Below, in pieces: positions 1-6,701 of a stretch of 13,222 nt of DNA (the stretch's first letter is position 1; each line of letters starts with the position of its first letter). The position numbers were made by a program, and so were the translations under genes. Source of the DNA: Dorea sp. CAG:317 (GTDB lineage Bacteria > Bacillota > Clostridia > Lachnospirales > Lachnospiraceae). Below the pieces are notes generated by a model that ran no database searches, was not told the DNA's origin, and saw only the letters and a list, made by a program, of their open reading frames with translations. Location of the stretch: positions 1 to 13,222 of the forward strand of contig FR892654.1 of the NCBI GenBank assembly GCA_000433535.1, read 5' to 3'.

Positions 1-60
1 TCGAACCTGCGACCTCCTGGTCCCAAACCAGGCGCTCTAGCCAAGCTGAGCCACACCCCG
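1..60 (-). tRNA. tRNA-Pro (anticodon UGG), 3' end cut by window edge
   Basis: The reverse complement begins CGGGGTGTGGCTCAGC and continues through a D arm with TTGGCTAGAGC. The anticodon stem CCTGG/CCAGG closes the loop TTTGGGA, which gives anticodon TGG (plus-strand bases 23-25). The T arm begins with GCAGGTTCGA at the window edge. The rest of the T arm, the 3' acceptor strand and any CCA lie to the left of base 1. The anticodon reads proline codons CCN, mainly CCA and CCG. Confidence 0.95.
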
Positions 61-111
61 AAGGTATTTTGTTTTGTGTCTTTCAAGTTGTTTCCCCGTG
101 ACACAAGAGTT

Positions 112-140
112 ATTATATCCGAACATGTCCAACTTGTCAA
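112..140 (-). promoter_or_regulatory. Consensus sigma-A promoter of the tRNA-Pro gene
   Basis: On the minus strand TTGACA (135-140) and TATAAT (112-117) are separated by exactly 17 bases. Both boxes match the vegetative sigma consensus perfectly. Transcription would start near 105, leaving about 45 bases of leader before the tRNA. Such a strong promoter is typical of stable RNA genes. It lies downstream of the phosphodiesterase stop, and I see no clear hairpin terminator between the two. Confidence 0.9.
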
Positions 141-181
141 CAACTTTTTTCAACTTTTTTCATTTTCCTTCTTTTTTTATT

Positions 182-661
182 TTAAATGTATTTTAGCTCG
201 AAGCTTGGGCTATTTCCGTCCTGCACTTCCATGATCATATAGGACGCTTTTCTGCCCGTCTGACGCGGATATGCAATGCTTCCGGGGTTCAGTATCGTAA
301 CCCCGTCTTCCTGTGAAAGCGCAGGGCGATGGGTGTGTCCGTACATCGCGATATCCACACCTCGTCCCTTTGCTTCTTCTTTTAAACGGTTTTCATTCAT
401 GGATACATAATAGTAATGACCATGTGTAATAAAAATATGGCTGCCACCTACAAAAAATTCTTCTTCTCTTGGAAGCTCACTGAAAAAATCATTATTTCCT
501 GCCACGACATGAACCGGACAGTCCGCAATTGCTTCAATATAATCCTCTCCACCTTCCACATCGCCAAGGTGAATCAAAAGATCCAGCGGTTGCTCTTTCT
601 CAATCACACGCTCAAGATTTCTATGTGAACCATGGGTATCACTCACGATTAATGCTTTCAT
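182..661 (-). CDS. yfcE: YfcE/MJ0936-family metallophosphodiesterase
   Basis: The 159-residue protein is a complete small calcineurin-like phosphoesterase. The dinuclear metal site is visible in order: D8 and H10 in SDTHG, D34 in HLGD, N57 in GNND, H80 in THGH, and H109 and H111 in GHTH. YfcE-family enzymes hydrolyse phosphodiesters in vitro with Mn2+ and are cytosolic; the physiological substrate is not settled. There is no signal peptide. The ATG at 661 has a GAGGA ribosome site. The gene starts 18 bases after the rdgB stop, so it is probably the last gene of the methyltransferase-rdgB-yfcE operon. As I recall, rdgB (ysnA) and this gene (ysnB) are also neighbours in Bacillus subtilis, which fits a shared housekeeping unit. 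Family assignment is firm; the substrate is unknown. Confidence 0.93.
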   Translation of the reverse strand: MKALIVSDTHGSHRNLERVIEKEQPLDLLIHLGDVEGGEDYIEAIADCPVHVVAGNNDFFSELPREEEFFVGGSHIFITHGHYYYVSMNENRLKEEAKGRGVDIAMYGHTHRPALSQEDGVTILNPGSIAYPRQTGRKASYMIMEVQDGNSPSFELKYI

Positions 662-679
662 CCGTTTTCCTCACATTTG

Positions 680-1297
680 TTACTTCAATGTTTCTTCTAA
701 GACAGCTCTTATTTTTCTCAAGCCCTCTCCTCTGTGGCTCAATTCATTTTTCTTCTCCGGCGACAGCTGTGCACTGGTACATCCATATTCCGGAAGATAA
801 AAAACAGGATCATATCCAAAACCATTCTCACCTGCAATTTCATGCCCTATGATCCCTTCCATAGTTCCTCTCACCACTTCTTTCCTTCCATCCGGCAGTG
901 CTGCGGCAATGGCACATACGAACCGTGCTGTCCGCTCTTCGTCCGGCACCCCGGCAAGACGATCAAGAATCACTTGATTTTTAATATCGTAAGAAGTATC
1001 TTCTCCCAAATATCTCGCAGAATAGATTCCCGGTTCTCCTCCGAGATAGTCAATCTCCAGCCCCGAATCATCTGCCAATACAATTGCATCCTTGTATTCC
1101 GGCATTGCTAACGCAATCTTTGATATTTCTCCCGCTTTGATCTGCGCATTTTCTTCAAATGTAGTGCCATCCTCCACAACATCCGCCTGAATACCGGCTT
1201 CCTTCTGGGAGAGGATTTCCATTCCGAGATCCGCCAGTATCATGCGGATTTCTTTCATTTTATGTTCATTTCCCGTTGCAAATATAAGCTTTTTCAT
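680..1297 (-). CDS. rdgB: XTP/dITP diphosphatase (RdgB/HAM1 family)
   Basis: This 205-residue protein has the usual length and motifs of house-cleaning nucleotide pyrophosphatases, which convert ITP, dITP and XTP to monophosphates and keep deaminated purines out of DNA and RNA. The N-terminal nucleotide-binding motif is FATGNEHKMKEI (6-17). The catalytic acidic motif ADDSGLEID is at 75-83, the base-recognition motif FGYDPVF at 160-166, and SHRGEG at 187-192. The ATG at 1297 lies one base after the TAG of the upstream methyltransferase gene, which implies translational coupling. The ribosome site, containing GGAG, therefore lies inside the upstream coding sequence. The phosphodiesterase gene follows 18 bases downstream. 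The call is close to certain. Confidence 0.97.
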   Translation of the reverse strand: MKKLIFATGNEHKMKEIRMILADLGMEILSQKEAGIQADVVEDGTTFEENAQIKAGEISKIALAMPEYKDAIVLADDSGLEIDYLGGEPGIYSARYLGEDTSYDIKNQVILDRLAGVPDEERTARFVCAIAAALPDGRKEVVRGTMEGIIGHEIAGENGFGYDPVFYLPEYGCTSAQLSPEKKNELSHRGEGLRKIRAVLEETLK

Positions 1298-1298
1298 T

Positions 1299-2453
1299 CT
1301 ACCTCTCCTTTTCTCTTCTCGGCGGTTTCGGTCCCAGAAACTGATAAAAATACGTTTTCAGCATTCCATTATATATTTTCCGGTTCTTATCTGCCTTTCT
1401 TCCAAAATACCGCTCTGCTTCTTCGTAGGATGTAATCATATAAGCAGACCATGAGTCAAGCGCCGCAAAGCTTCTTCCGAACGCATGATAAAGCTCCGGA
1501 AGATCTTTCTTATCTTCCAGACGCTCCCCGTACGGTGGGTTCGTAATAATGAATCCATATTTCTTCGGATGGCTTAGATTCTTTACATTTCGCTCCTGAA
1601 AATGAATCAGATGATCTACGCCCGCCTCTCTGGCATTTCTTCTTGCAACCTTAATTACAGAGCCATCCAGATCGTATCCTTGAATATCAACTTCTATATC
1701 ATCTCTGATCAAATCATTTGCCTCGTCTGCCACGTCATACCATAGCTTCTTCGGTATCACGTTGATCCACTCCTCCGCTGTAAATGTGCGGTTCATCCCC
1801 GGAGCAATATTTGCCGCCATCATAGCAGCTTCAATCGGAAATGTGCCACTTCCGCAGAATGGGTCTACCAGCACGCGGTCTTTTTTCCACGGAGTTAACA
1901 TAATAAGAGCCGCAGCAAGCGTCTCGGTGATCGGCGCTTTACCGGACACTTCACGATAGCCTCTCTTATGAAGAGAGACCCCGGATGTATCAATTCCGAC
2001 CGTCACAACATCTTTCATCAAAAATACGCGCACCGGATAAGCCGCTCCATCTTCCGGGAACCATTCAATCTTGTATTTCTCTGACAATCTTCTTACCATT
2101 GCCTTTTTCATGATTGACTGAATATCCGACGGGCTGAATAATTTGCTCTTTACCGAAGCAGCTTTTGCCACCCAGAATTTGCCGTTCTTTGGAATAAATT
2201 CTTCCCACGGAAGTGCCCTTGTCTTCTCAAACAGCTCTTCAAAAGTCACCGCCCGAAAGCTTCCTACTTTCACCAGAATCCGCTCTGCAGTACGAAGGAA
2301 GATATTTGCCCGGCAAATAGCATCCTCATCTCCGTAGAACGTAACTCTTCCGTCCTCTACCGCTGATATTTCATAACCAAGATCAACGATCTCTCTCTTC
2401 AAAACAGCCTCCAGACCAAAATGACAAGGGGCTATCAATTCTATTTTTCTCAT
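1299..2453 (-). CDS. ypsC: THUMP-domain class I SAM-dependent RNA methyltransferase (YpsC/RlmL-N type)
   Basis: The protein has 384 residues. An N-terminal region with a THUMP RNA-binding fold (roughly 45-155) is followed by a Rossmann methyltransferase domain. The SAM-binding loop DPFCGSGTFPIEAA is at 197-210 and the catalytic NPPYGERL at 305-312; NPPY is typical of N-methylation of guanine or adenine. The family methylates 23S rRNA guanosine (m2G) in E. coli RlmL; the Firmicute form lacks the second RlmK-like domain, and so does this one. I chose the ATG at 2453 because GGAGA lies five bases upstream. An in-frame ATG at 2465 would add MENC but contains this ribosome site and has none of its own. 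The gene leads the operon with rdgB. The exact target base is inferred. Confidence 0.92.
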   Translation of the reverse strand: MRKIELIAPCHFGLEAVLKREIVDLGYEISAVEDGRVTFYGDEDAICRANIFLRTAERILVKVGSFRAVTFEELFEKTRALPWEEFIPKNGKFWVAKAASVKSKLFSPSDIQSIMKKAMVRRLSEKYKIEWFPEDGAAYPVRVFLMKDVVTVGIDTSGVSLHKRGYREVSGKAPITETLAAALIMLTPWKKDRVLVDPFCGSGTFPIEAAMMAANIAPGMNRTFTAEEWINVIPKKLWYDVADEANDLIRDDIEVDIQGYDLDGSVIKVARRNAREAGVDHLIHFQERNVKNLSHPKKYGFIITNPPYGERLEDKKDLPELYHAFGRSFAALDSWSAYMITSYEEAERYFGRKADKNRKIYNGMLKTYFYQFLGPKPPRREKER

Positions 2454-2491
2454 ACAATTCTCCATTTATGTAATTTCCAGTCTTCTCCTCT

Positions 2492-2521
2492 ATCTTACTT
2501 ACTGACTTCCCCGTTTGTCAA
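2492..2521 (-). promoter_or_regulatory. Promoter of the ypsC-rdgB-yfcE operon
   Basis: On the minus strand a perfect TTGACA (2516-2521) is followed after 18 bases by TAAGAT (2492-2497), a 4/6 match to the -10 consensus. Transcription would start near 2485, giving a short leader before the ATG at 2453. The -35 box directly abuts the T-run of the upstream terminator, a very compact join between two transcription units. Confidence 0.65.
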
Positions 2522-2554
2522 GGAAAAAGACGTGTGAACCCGCCACACGCCTTT
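2521..2554 (-). terminator. Rho-independent terminator after the Asn-rich gene
   Basis: Arms 2526-2536 and 2544-2554 form an 11-bp stem with one G-U pair and a 7-base loop. On the minus strand the stem is followed by a T-run ending in CC. It ends the radical SAM/Asn-rich unit, 16 bases after the stop codon. Confidence 0.85.
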
Positions 2555-2569
2555 CTTCCGAAGTAATGC

Positions 2570-2743
2570 TTAGTATTTGCTGTTTTCGCTGCCTGCATTG
2601 GAAGCATTTTTGCTATAAGAATTTCTGTCAGACGCATTTTTGTCAGATGCATTTCTGTTTGCAGAGTTCTTATCCATTGCATTTCTGTTTGCAGAATTCT
2701 TGTCAGCTTTGTTCTGATTAGATGAATTGTAGTTCTTAGCCAT
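2570..2743 (-). CDS. 57-residue Asn-rich tandem-repeat protein, function unknown
   Basis: I do not recognise a named family. The protein is 57 residues, about a quarter asparagine (15 N), rich in Ser, Ala and Lys, and almost free of large hydrophobic residues. It should be an unfolded, basic, soluble peptide. Residues 14-23 (DKNSANRNAM) and 24-33 (DKNSANRNAS) are a tandem 10-residue repeat, with a degraded third copy at 34-41. The ATG at 2743 follows GGAGG with good spacing; a longer in-frame start at 2821 would overlap the radical SAM gene and lacks such a site. The gene lies 58 bases behind the radical SAM gene and is closed by a strong terminator. Its composition recalls gamma-type small acid-soluble spore proteins and other low-complexity clostridial spore proteins, but I see no diagnostic motif. 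Confidence 0.75.
   Translation of the reverse strand: MAKNYNSSNQNKADKNSANRNAMDKNSANRNASDKNASDRNSYSKNASNAGSENSKY
2645..2704 (-). repeat. Two 30-bp tandem repeats inside the Asn-rich gene
   Basis: Two adjacent 30-base units (2675-2704 and 2645-2674) match at 25 of 30 positions and encode DKNSANRNAM and DKNSANRNAS. A shorter diverged copy follows. They look like an in-frame duplication and could expand or contract by slippage. Confidence 0.85.
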
Positions 2744-2801
2744 GTCAAATCCTCCTATTTCTTTTTCGTTACGAGGATAGTATGTCCGTCCACAATATCT
2801 T

Positions 2802-3725
2802 TTATGTATTCGCCCACACATTTTCTAAATTATCACATTTCACAAGATCAGGACATTCTCCTTGAACCAACGCATAAATGGGCGGTTTTGCTTCATACTT
2901 TTTAATGAAAGTCTCCAATTTCCCGACCATCTTCTCCTGATCCGACGGCAATTTCCCTCTGACACGAATCTGGAGATAATCGTGAAATCCTTCATATTTA
3001 ACCGGGATGTTCAGTTGTTCAAGCAGCCTTTTCTCTTCCCGCAGTGATTCCAGTTCGTCCGCCGGCACATAATTTCCGTTTTCAATCTCTCTATATAACG
3101 GAACTTCCCGATGAATAAACATGGAAAAATTTACCACATGCGCAGGATGCGTCTGATTTAGAAATTGAGCCAGTGCATCTGCATTCTCCCGTCCGCGCCC
3201 TCGTCCTGCCACTCCCGTCATGATATGCGCGTCATAGATAAGTCCTGCAGCCTGCAGCCGCTCTATGGCCTCATACGCCTCGGAAACGGTATGGTCTTTC
3301 TTCATAAATGTCAAAACATCCTCCAGACCGCTCTCAATCCCCAGATATAAATGTCTCACTCCGTACTCTGCCAGACGTTTCAGTTCTTGTTCTGATTTCT
3401 GCAAAATACTTGTGACCGTCGCATCCATATTGATTGTCCTGCAGTCCGGGAAATACGACTGAATCCGTTCCAGAATCCAAAACAATCGTTCCGTCTTAAG
3501 TCCAAATGCATTGCCGTCGCCAAGGAAAATCTTTGTCGGACTTCCTCCTATGTCTTTCACCCGCTTTAATTCCTCTTCTATCTTTTCCGCAGGAAGTTCC
3601 CTATACCGAAGATGCCGGAACAGATTACAAAACTTACATTGATTATATGGACACCCTACGGTAACAGGAAGCATAAACGAAGAACGTTCCATCGGTGCTC
3701 TGCAAATCTGACCTTCATAATTCAT
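2802..3725 (-). CDS. Radical SAM protein (COG1032/Elp3-like fold), substrate unknown
   Basis: The 307-residue protein carries a cysteine cluster in VGCPYNQCKFCN, with C25, C30 and C33 expected to bind the SAM-reducing [4Fe-4S] cluster. The spacing is C-x4-C-x2-C, one residue longer than the commonest form, but I recall it from a subset of clostridial radical SAM proteins. Further radical SAM features are LGDGNAF (a GGE-like position), the IESG-type motif LYLGIESGLEDVL and the C-terminal strand IMTGVAGRG. No B12-binding, TRAM or SPASM domain is seen. AAGGAGGGG precedes the ATG at 3725. The gene is first in a two-gene unit with the Asn-rich protein, and the small RNA promoter diverges from its upstream region. 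The reaction cannot be told from sequence alone. Confidence 0.88.
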   Translation of the reverse strand: MNYEGQICRAPMERSSFMLPVTVGCPYNQCKFCNLFRHLRYRELPAEKIEEELKRVKDIGGSPTKIFLGDGNAFGLKTERLFWILERIQSYFPDCRTINMDATVTSILQKSEQELKRLAEYGVRHLYLGIESGLEDVLTFMKKDHTVSEAYEAIERLQAAGLIYDAHIMTGVAGRGRGRENADALAQFLNQTHPAHVVNFSMFIHREVPLYREIENGNYVPADELESLREEKRLLEQLNIPVKYEGFHDYLQIRVRGKLPSDQEKMVGKLETFIKKYEAKPPIYALVQGECPDLVKCDNLENVWANT

Positions 3726-3801
3726 AGTTTCCCCTCCTTATCACTTTCTATAAATCATTTTATCACAAGTGTTAGAATCTGAAAATTTTTTAATTTTTAA
3801 C

Positions 3802-3830
3802 TTGCTTTTTAATTCTCCCTATATTATACT
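3802..3830 (+). promoter_or_regulatory. Plus-strand promoter of the candidate small RNA
   Basis: TTGCTT (3802-3807) and TATACT (3825-3830) are separated by 17 bases. The -10 box matches the consensus at five of six positions and the -35 at three of six. The predicted start near 3837 coincides with the 5' edge of a perfect hairpin. No plus-strand gene follows; instead a terminator stands about 50 bases further on. Confidence 0.6.
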
Positions 3831-3836
3831 TAGTCT

Positions 3837-3920
3837 TGTAGAAAGAGCACTTTCTACAACCCCTTATTAATTATTTATACTCCCCTCAAAAGACCGATGG
3901 CTCCCCCATCGGTCTTTTAC
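3837..3920 (+). ncRNA. Candidate small RNA with C-rich single-stranded motifs
   Basis: A transcript of about 84 bases is predicted between a promoter (-10 at 3825-3830) and a strong terminator. It would begin with a perfect 10-bp hairpin (3836-3845 with 3850-3859, loop AGCA). An A/U-rich linker flanked by ACCCCTTA and ACTCCCCTC follows, and then the terminator hairpin whose 5-base loop is CTCCC. All three C-rich stretches are predicted unpaired and are complementary to GGGG-containing Shine-Dalgarno sequences. This design is known from Gram-positive regulators such as RsaE/RoxS, LhrC and the csRNAs, which block ribosome binding. No open reading frame of note is present. It is the only clear plus-strand transcription unit in the window. 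Existence is inferred from signals, not from homology. Confidence 0.55.
3888..3918 (+). terminator. Strong hairpin terminator of the small RNA
   Basis: A perfect 13-bp stem (3888-3900 with 3906-3918) closes a CTCCC loop. The stem begins with AAAA and ends with TTTT, so it could work on both strands. On the plus strand it would end the small RNA. Confidence 0.88.
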
Positions 3921-3958
3921 TTTATGCAATAGTAACTATCGAAGTATTTTCATTATAA

Positions 3959-3985
3959 AAACGGACAGATTTTTTCTGCCCGTTT
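3959..3985 (-). terminator. Terminator of the glnN-HAAS operon
   Basis: Arms 3959-3968 and 3976-3985 form a 10-bp stem on the minus-strand RNA, with one G-U pair and a 7-base A-rich loop. A T-run follows on the minus strand. It lies three bases after the stop of the HAAS-domain gene. Confidence 0.85.
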
Positions 3986-3988
3986 CCA

Positions 3989-4453
3989 TTATCTTTTCCT
4001 ACTATTTACGATACGAATTATAAACATTATTACAAATACCGGTATGATGATTGGCGCTAATATGCTGATAATTCCACCGATCACGCCTACGACTACCATT
4101 ACAATTCCAATGATTCCCAATATAAGAAGAAGCTTTTTCCACCAACTGTCAAAACCGAATACATGGATTCGTGCATTTTGCTCCTGATTCTTCTTTTCTT
4201 TTCCCGATGCACGTTTTGCTTCATAAGAAGTATTTGTCTTCGCAAACTCTTCATTATCCGAAGCTCCGAGAATTGTCTTGGCGATAATCCACGGGTCGCC
4301 CAGTTCTGAAACAACCTCCTGCTCGCTTCTTCCTGGCGCCACTTCGCCATCGATATACTGGCTGTAATAATCAATCTGGTCTTGAACGGCGGAAACACTT
4401 ATTTTCCCGCTCAGCTCTCTTTGCAATTTCTGTAAAAATTCGTATTTTGTCAT
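3989..4453 (-). CDS. HAAS/DUF1700-domain membrane protein
   Basis: The 154-residue protein has an N-terminal helical domain of the HAAS (DUF1700) type. It is visible as FLQKLQREL (6-14), YYSQYIDGEVAPGRSEQEVV (29-48) and LGDPWIIAKTIL (51-62). A charged linker (about 65-100) leads to two hydrophobic segments, about 108-130 and 132-149, and a positively charged tail NSRKR. It should sit in the cytoplasmic membrane with the HAAS domain inside the cell. HAAS proteins usually accompany PadR-type regulators and are thought to relay signals; no PadR gene is present here. The ATG at 4453 follows AAGGGG and begins 15 bases after the glutamine synthetase stop, so the two are co-transcribed. Its job next to glnN is unknown. 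Confidence 0.85.
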   Translation of the reverse strand: MTKYEFLQKLQRELSGKISVSAVQDQIDYYSQYIDGEVAPGRSEQEVVSELGDPWIIAKTILGASDNEEFAKTNTSYEAKRASGKEKKNQEQNARIHVFGFDSWWKKLLLILGIIGIVMVVVGVIGGIISILAPIIIPVFVIMFIIRIVNSRKR

Positions 4454-4468
4454 TCATTTTCCCCTTAA

Positions 4469-6580
4469 TTATACTTCAAATATAAGATCTCCGTAGGAAG
4501 GCATCGGCCACGCTTCTTTATCTACGATCATTTCGAGTTCATCGATCGGTGTACGAAGCTCTGCCATTGCCGGAGTTACTTCAAAATAATAGTATTCTGC
4601 CTGTTCTTTTCCTTCTGCCATCAAAGCTGCCTGATCAGCGACTTTCACCAGAGCGTCCAATGCTTTCTTAGCTTTTTCCAAAAGCATTGTAACTTCCCCG
4701 AGAAGCTGCACCTGTACGACAGCTTCTGCACCTGCATTTTTCACTGCTACTACTGTATCTGCCAATTCCTTCGTATACTTAATGACAGCAGGAATAAACT
4801 GTTTGCTCGCCATATCGATCATCGTACGAGCTTCAATATTAATAGCTTTCGCATAATTTTCGTATTTAATCTCTGCACGGGATCGAAGTTCCGCCTCTGT
4901 AAATACTCCGAACTCTTCAAACATAGAAATCGTTGAAGGAAGTACAAGCGCCGGAATTGCTTCCACCATAGAACGAATATTAGGAAGTCCTCTTCTCTCA
5001 GCCTCTTCTACCCATTCCTCTGAATATCCATTTCCATTAAAGATGATCCGCTGATGCTCTGTGGCATATTTTTTAATAAGATCGTGAAGCGCCATCTCAA
5101 AATCGTCTGCTGCTTCAAGGATATCGCAGGCTTCCTTAAATGCTTCTGCCACAATCGTATTAAGTACAACATTCGGTCCTGCCACAGAATCTCTGGAACC
5201 AACCATACGGAATTCAAATTTATTTCCCGTAAATGCAAGCGGCGAAGTACGGTTTCTGTCCGTCGCATCTTTCGCGAAATCAGGAAGTGTACGAACACCG
5301 GTCTTCAGCTTGCCGCCTTTAATGCTCCGCGTAGCCTCTCCGGTATCTACAAGCTGCTCCATTACATCTTCTAACTGGTCTCCCAGGAATACGGAAATAA
5401 TTGCCGGCGGCGCTTCATCCGCGCCAAGTCGGTGATCATTTCCCGGATCTGCCGCTGATTCACGCAGGAGTTCTGCATGATCATCCACTGCTTTCAGTAC
5501 GCAGGTAAGTACAAGCAAAAACTGTACGTTTTCATGCGGTGTCTTTCCCGGCTCAAGAAGGTTTTTTCCATCATCTGTAATCAAAGACCAGTTATCGTGC
5601 TTACCGGAGCCATTTACCCCTGCAAACGGCTTCTCATGAAGAAGACACTTTAGCCCGTGCTGGTGCGCTACTCTCTTTAACGTCTGCATAACCAAATGGT
5701 TATGATCGACAGCCACATTCGCTTCCGCATAAATCGGAGCCAGTTCATGCTGTGCCGGAGCTACTTCATTGTGCTGTGTCTTCGCAGATACTCCAACCTT
5801 CCAGAGTTCTACATTAACATCTTTCATAAATCCGGCAATTCTCTGACGAATCGTACCAAAATAATGATCGTCCAGCTCCTGACCTTTCGGCGGCATTGCT
5901 CCAAAGAGCGTGCGTCCCGCATAGATCAGATCTTTTCTCTCGCGGAATTTTTTGGCATCGATCAGGAAATATTCCTGTTCCGCTCCCACAGAAGGAGTTA
6001 CTTTCTGAGATGTTGTATTTCCAAACAAACGGATCAGTCTCAACGCCTGTTCATTGATTGCCTGCATAGAGCGAAGAAGCGGTGTCTTCTGATCTAATGC
6101 TTCGCCTGTGTAAGAACAAAAGGCTGTCGGAATACAAAGCGTCGCTCCTGCCGCATCATGTCTTACAAATGCCGGCGAAGTACAATCCCACGCTGTATAG
6201 CCTCTCGCCTCAAAAGTTGCCCGCAAACCGCCTGATGGGAAAGAGGACGCATCGGACTCTCCTTTGATCAGTTCCTTTCCCGAAAATGTCATTAATACCT
6301 TACCACTCGGAAGCGGTGCGGATATGAAGGAATCGTGTTTTTCTGCCGTAGCTCCTGTAAGAGGCTGAAACCAGTGCGTATAATGGGTAGCTCCTTTCTC
6401 GATCGCCCATTCTTTCATCTCATGGGCAATCACATCTGCGGTGGCTAGATCCAGTTCTTTTCCTTCTTTGATGATCTCCTTAAGATCTTTATATATTTTC
6501 TTCGGAAGGCGTTCCTGCATAACAGTATCATTGAATACATCCTCGCCAAAAATATCTGCTACATTGAATACTTCACTCAT
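4469..6580 (-). CDS. glnN: Glutamine synthetase type III (GlnN)
   Basis: The 703-residue protein has the length of dodecameric type III glutamine synthetases, far longer than the roughly 450-residue type I enzyme. It joins glutamate and ammonia with ATP to make glutamine in the cytosol. Active-site segments seen are VGAEQEYFLID (198-208), QHNEVAPAQHEL (269-280), VNGSGKHDNWSL (322-333) and RTSPLAFTGNKFEFRMVGS (444-462). I prefer the ATG at 6580 (MSEVFNVADIFGEDVF). It matches the usual family start and has AAAGGA upstream; an in-frame ATG at 6622 would add 14 residues but has only a weak site. The aldolase terminator upstream means glnN needs its own promoter, and I found only weak candidates between 6581 and 6657. 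The HAAS gene follows after 15 bases. Confidence 0.97.
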   Translation of the reverse strand: MSEVFNVADIFGEDVFNDTVMQERLPKKIYKDLKEIIKEGKELDLATADVIAHEMKEWAIEKGATHYTHWFQPLTGATAEKHDSFISAPLPSGKVLMTFSGKELIKGESDASSFPSGGLRATFEARGYTAWDCTSPAFVRHDAAGATLCIPTAFCSYTGEALDQKTPLLRSMQAINEQALRLIRLFGNTTSQKVTPSVGAEQEYFLIDAKKFRERKDLIYAGRTLFGAMPPKGQELDDHYFGTIRQRIAGFMKDVNVELWKVGVSAKTQHNEVAPAQHELAPIYAEANVAVDHNHLVMQTLKRVAHQHGLKCLLHEKPFAGVNGSGKHDNWSLITDDGKNLLEPGKTPHENVQFLLVLTCVLKAVDDHAELLRESAADPGNDHRLGADEAPPAIISVFLGDQLEDVMEQLVDTGEATRSIKGGKLKTGVRTLPDFAKDATDRNRTSPLAFTGNKFEFRMVGSRDSVAGPNVVLNTIVAEAFKEACDILEAADDFEMALHDLIKKYATEHQRIIFNGNGYSEEWVEEAERRGLPNIRSMVEAIPALVLPSTISMFEEFGVFTEAELRSRAEIKYENYAKAINIEARTMIDMASKQFIPAVIKYTKELADTVVAVKNAGAEAVVQVQLLGEVTMLLEKAKKALDALVKVADQAALMAEGKEQAEYYYFEVTPAMAELRTPIDELEMIVDKEAWPMPSYGDLIFEV

Positions 6581-6657
6581 GCTGCTTTCGTTCCTTTCTT
6601 TACTCTGATGTAATTTCCCCATATCATATTCTCACAACAAACCAACTAAAATTAGAA

Positions 6658-6690
6658 AAAGGCCTTCCAACGTCTAATTGGAACGCCTTT
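6658..6690 (-). terminator. Terminator of fba
   Basis: Arms 6658-6670 and 6678-6690 form a 13-bp stem with one G-G mismatch and a 7-base loop. On the minus strand the second arm runs into TTTTTCTAATTTT. It stands 11 bases after the fba stop and separates fba from glnN. Confidence 0.88.
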
Positions 6691-6701
6691 ATCATTAACG
6701 C

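Noticed and set aside
2570..2821. An 83-residue version of the Asn-rich protein
   Set aside because: The extra 26 N-terminal residues overlap the radical SAM coding end and lack the repeat composition; the GGAGG site points to the ATG at 2743.
6581..6657. Nitrogen-responsive promoter or riboswitch before glnN
   Set aside because: Only a TATGAT box without a matching -35 could be found, and no structured leader or known glutamine-responsive RNA motif is visible in 77 bases.
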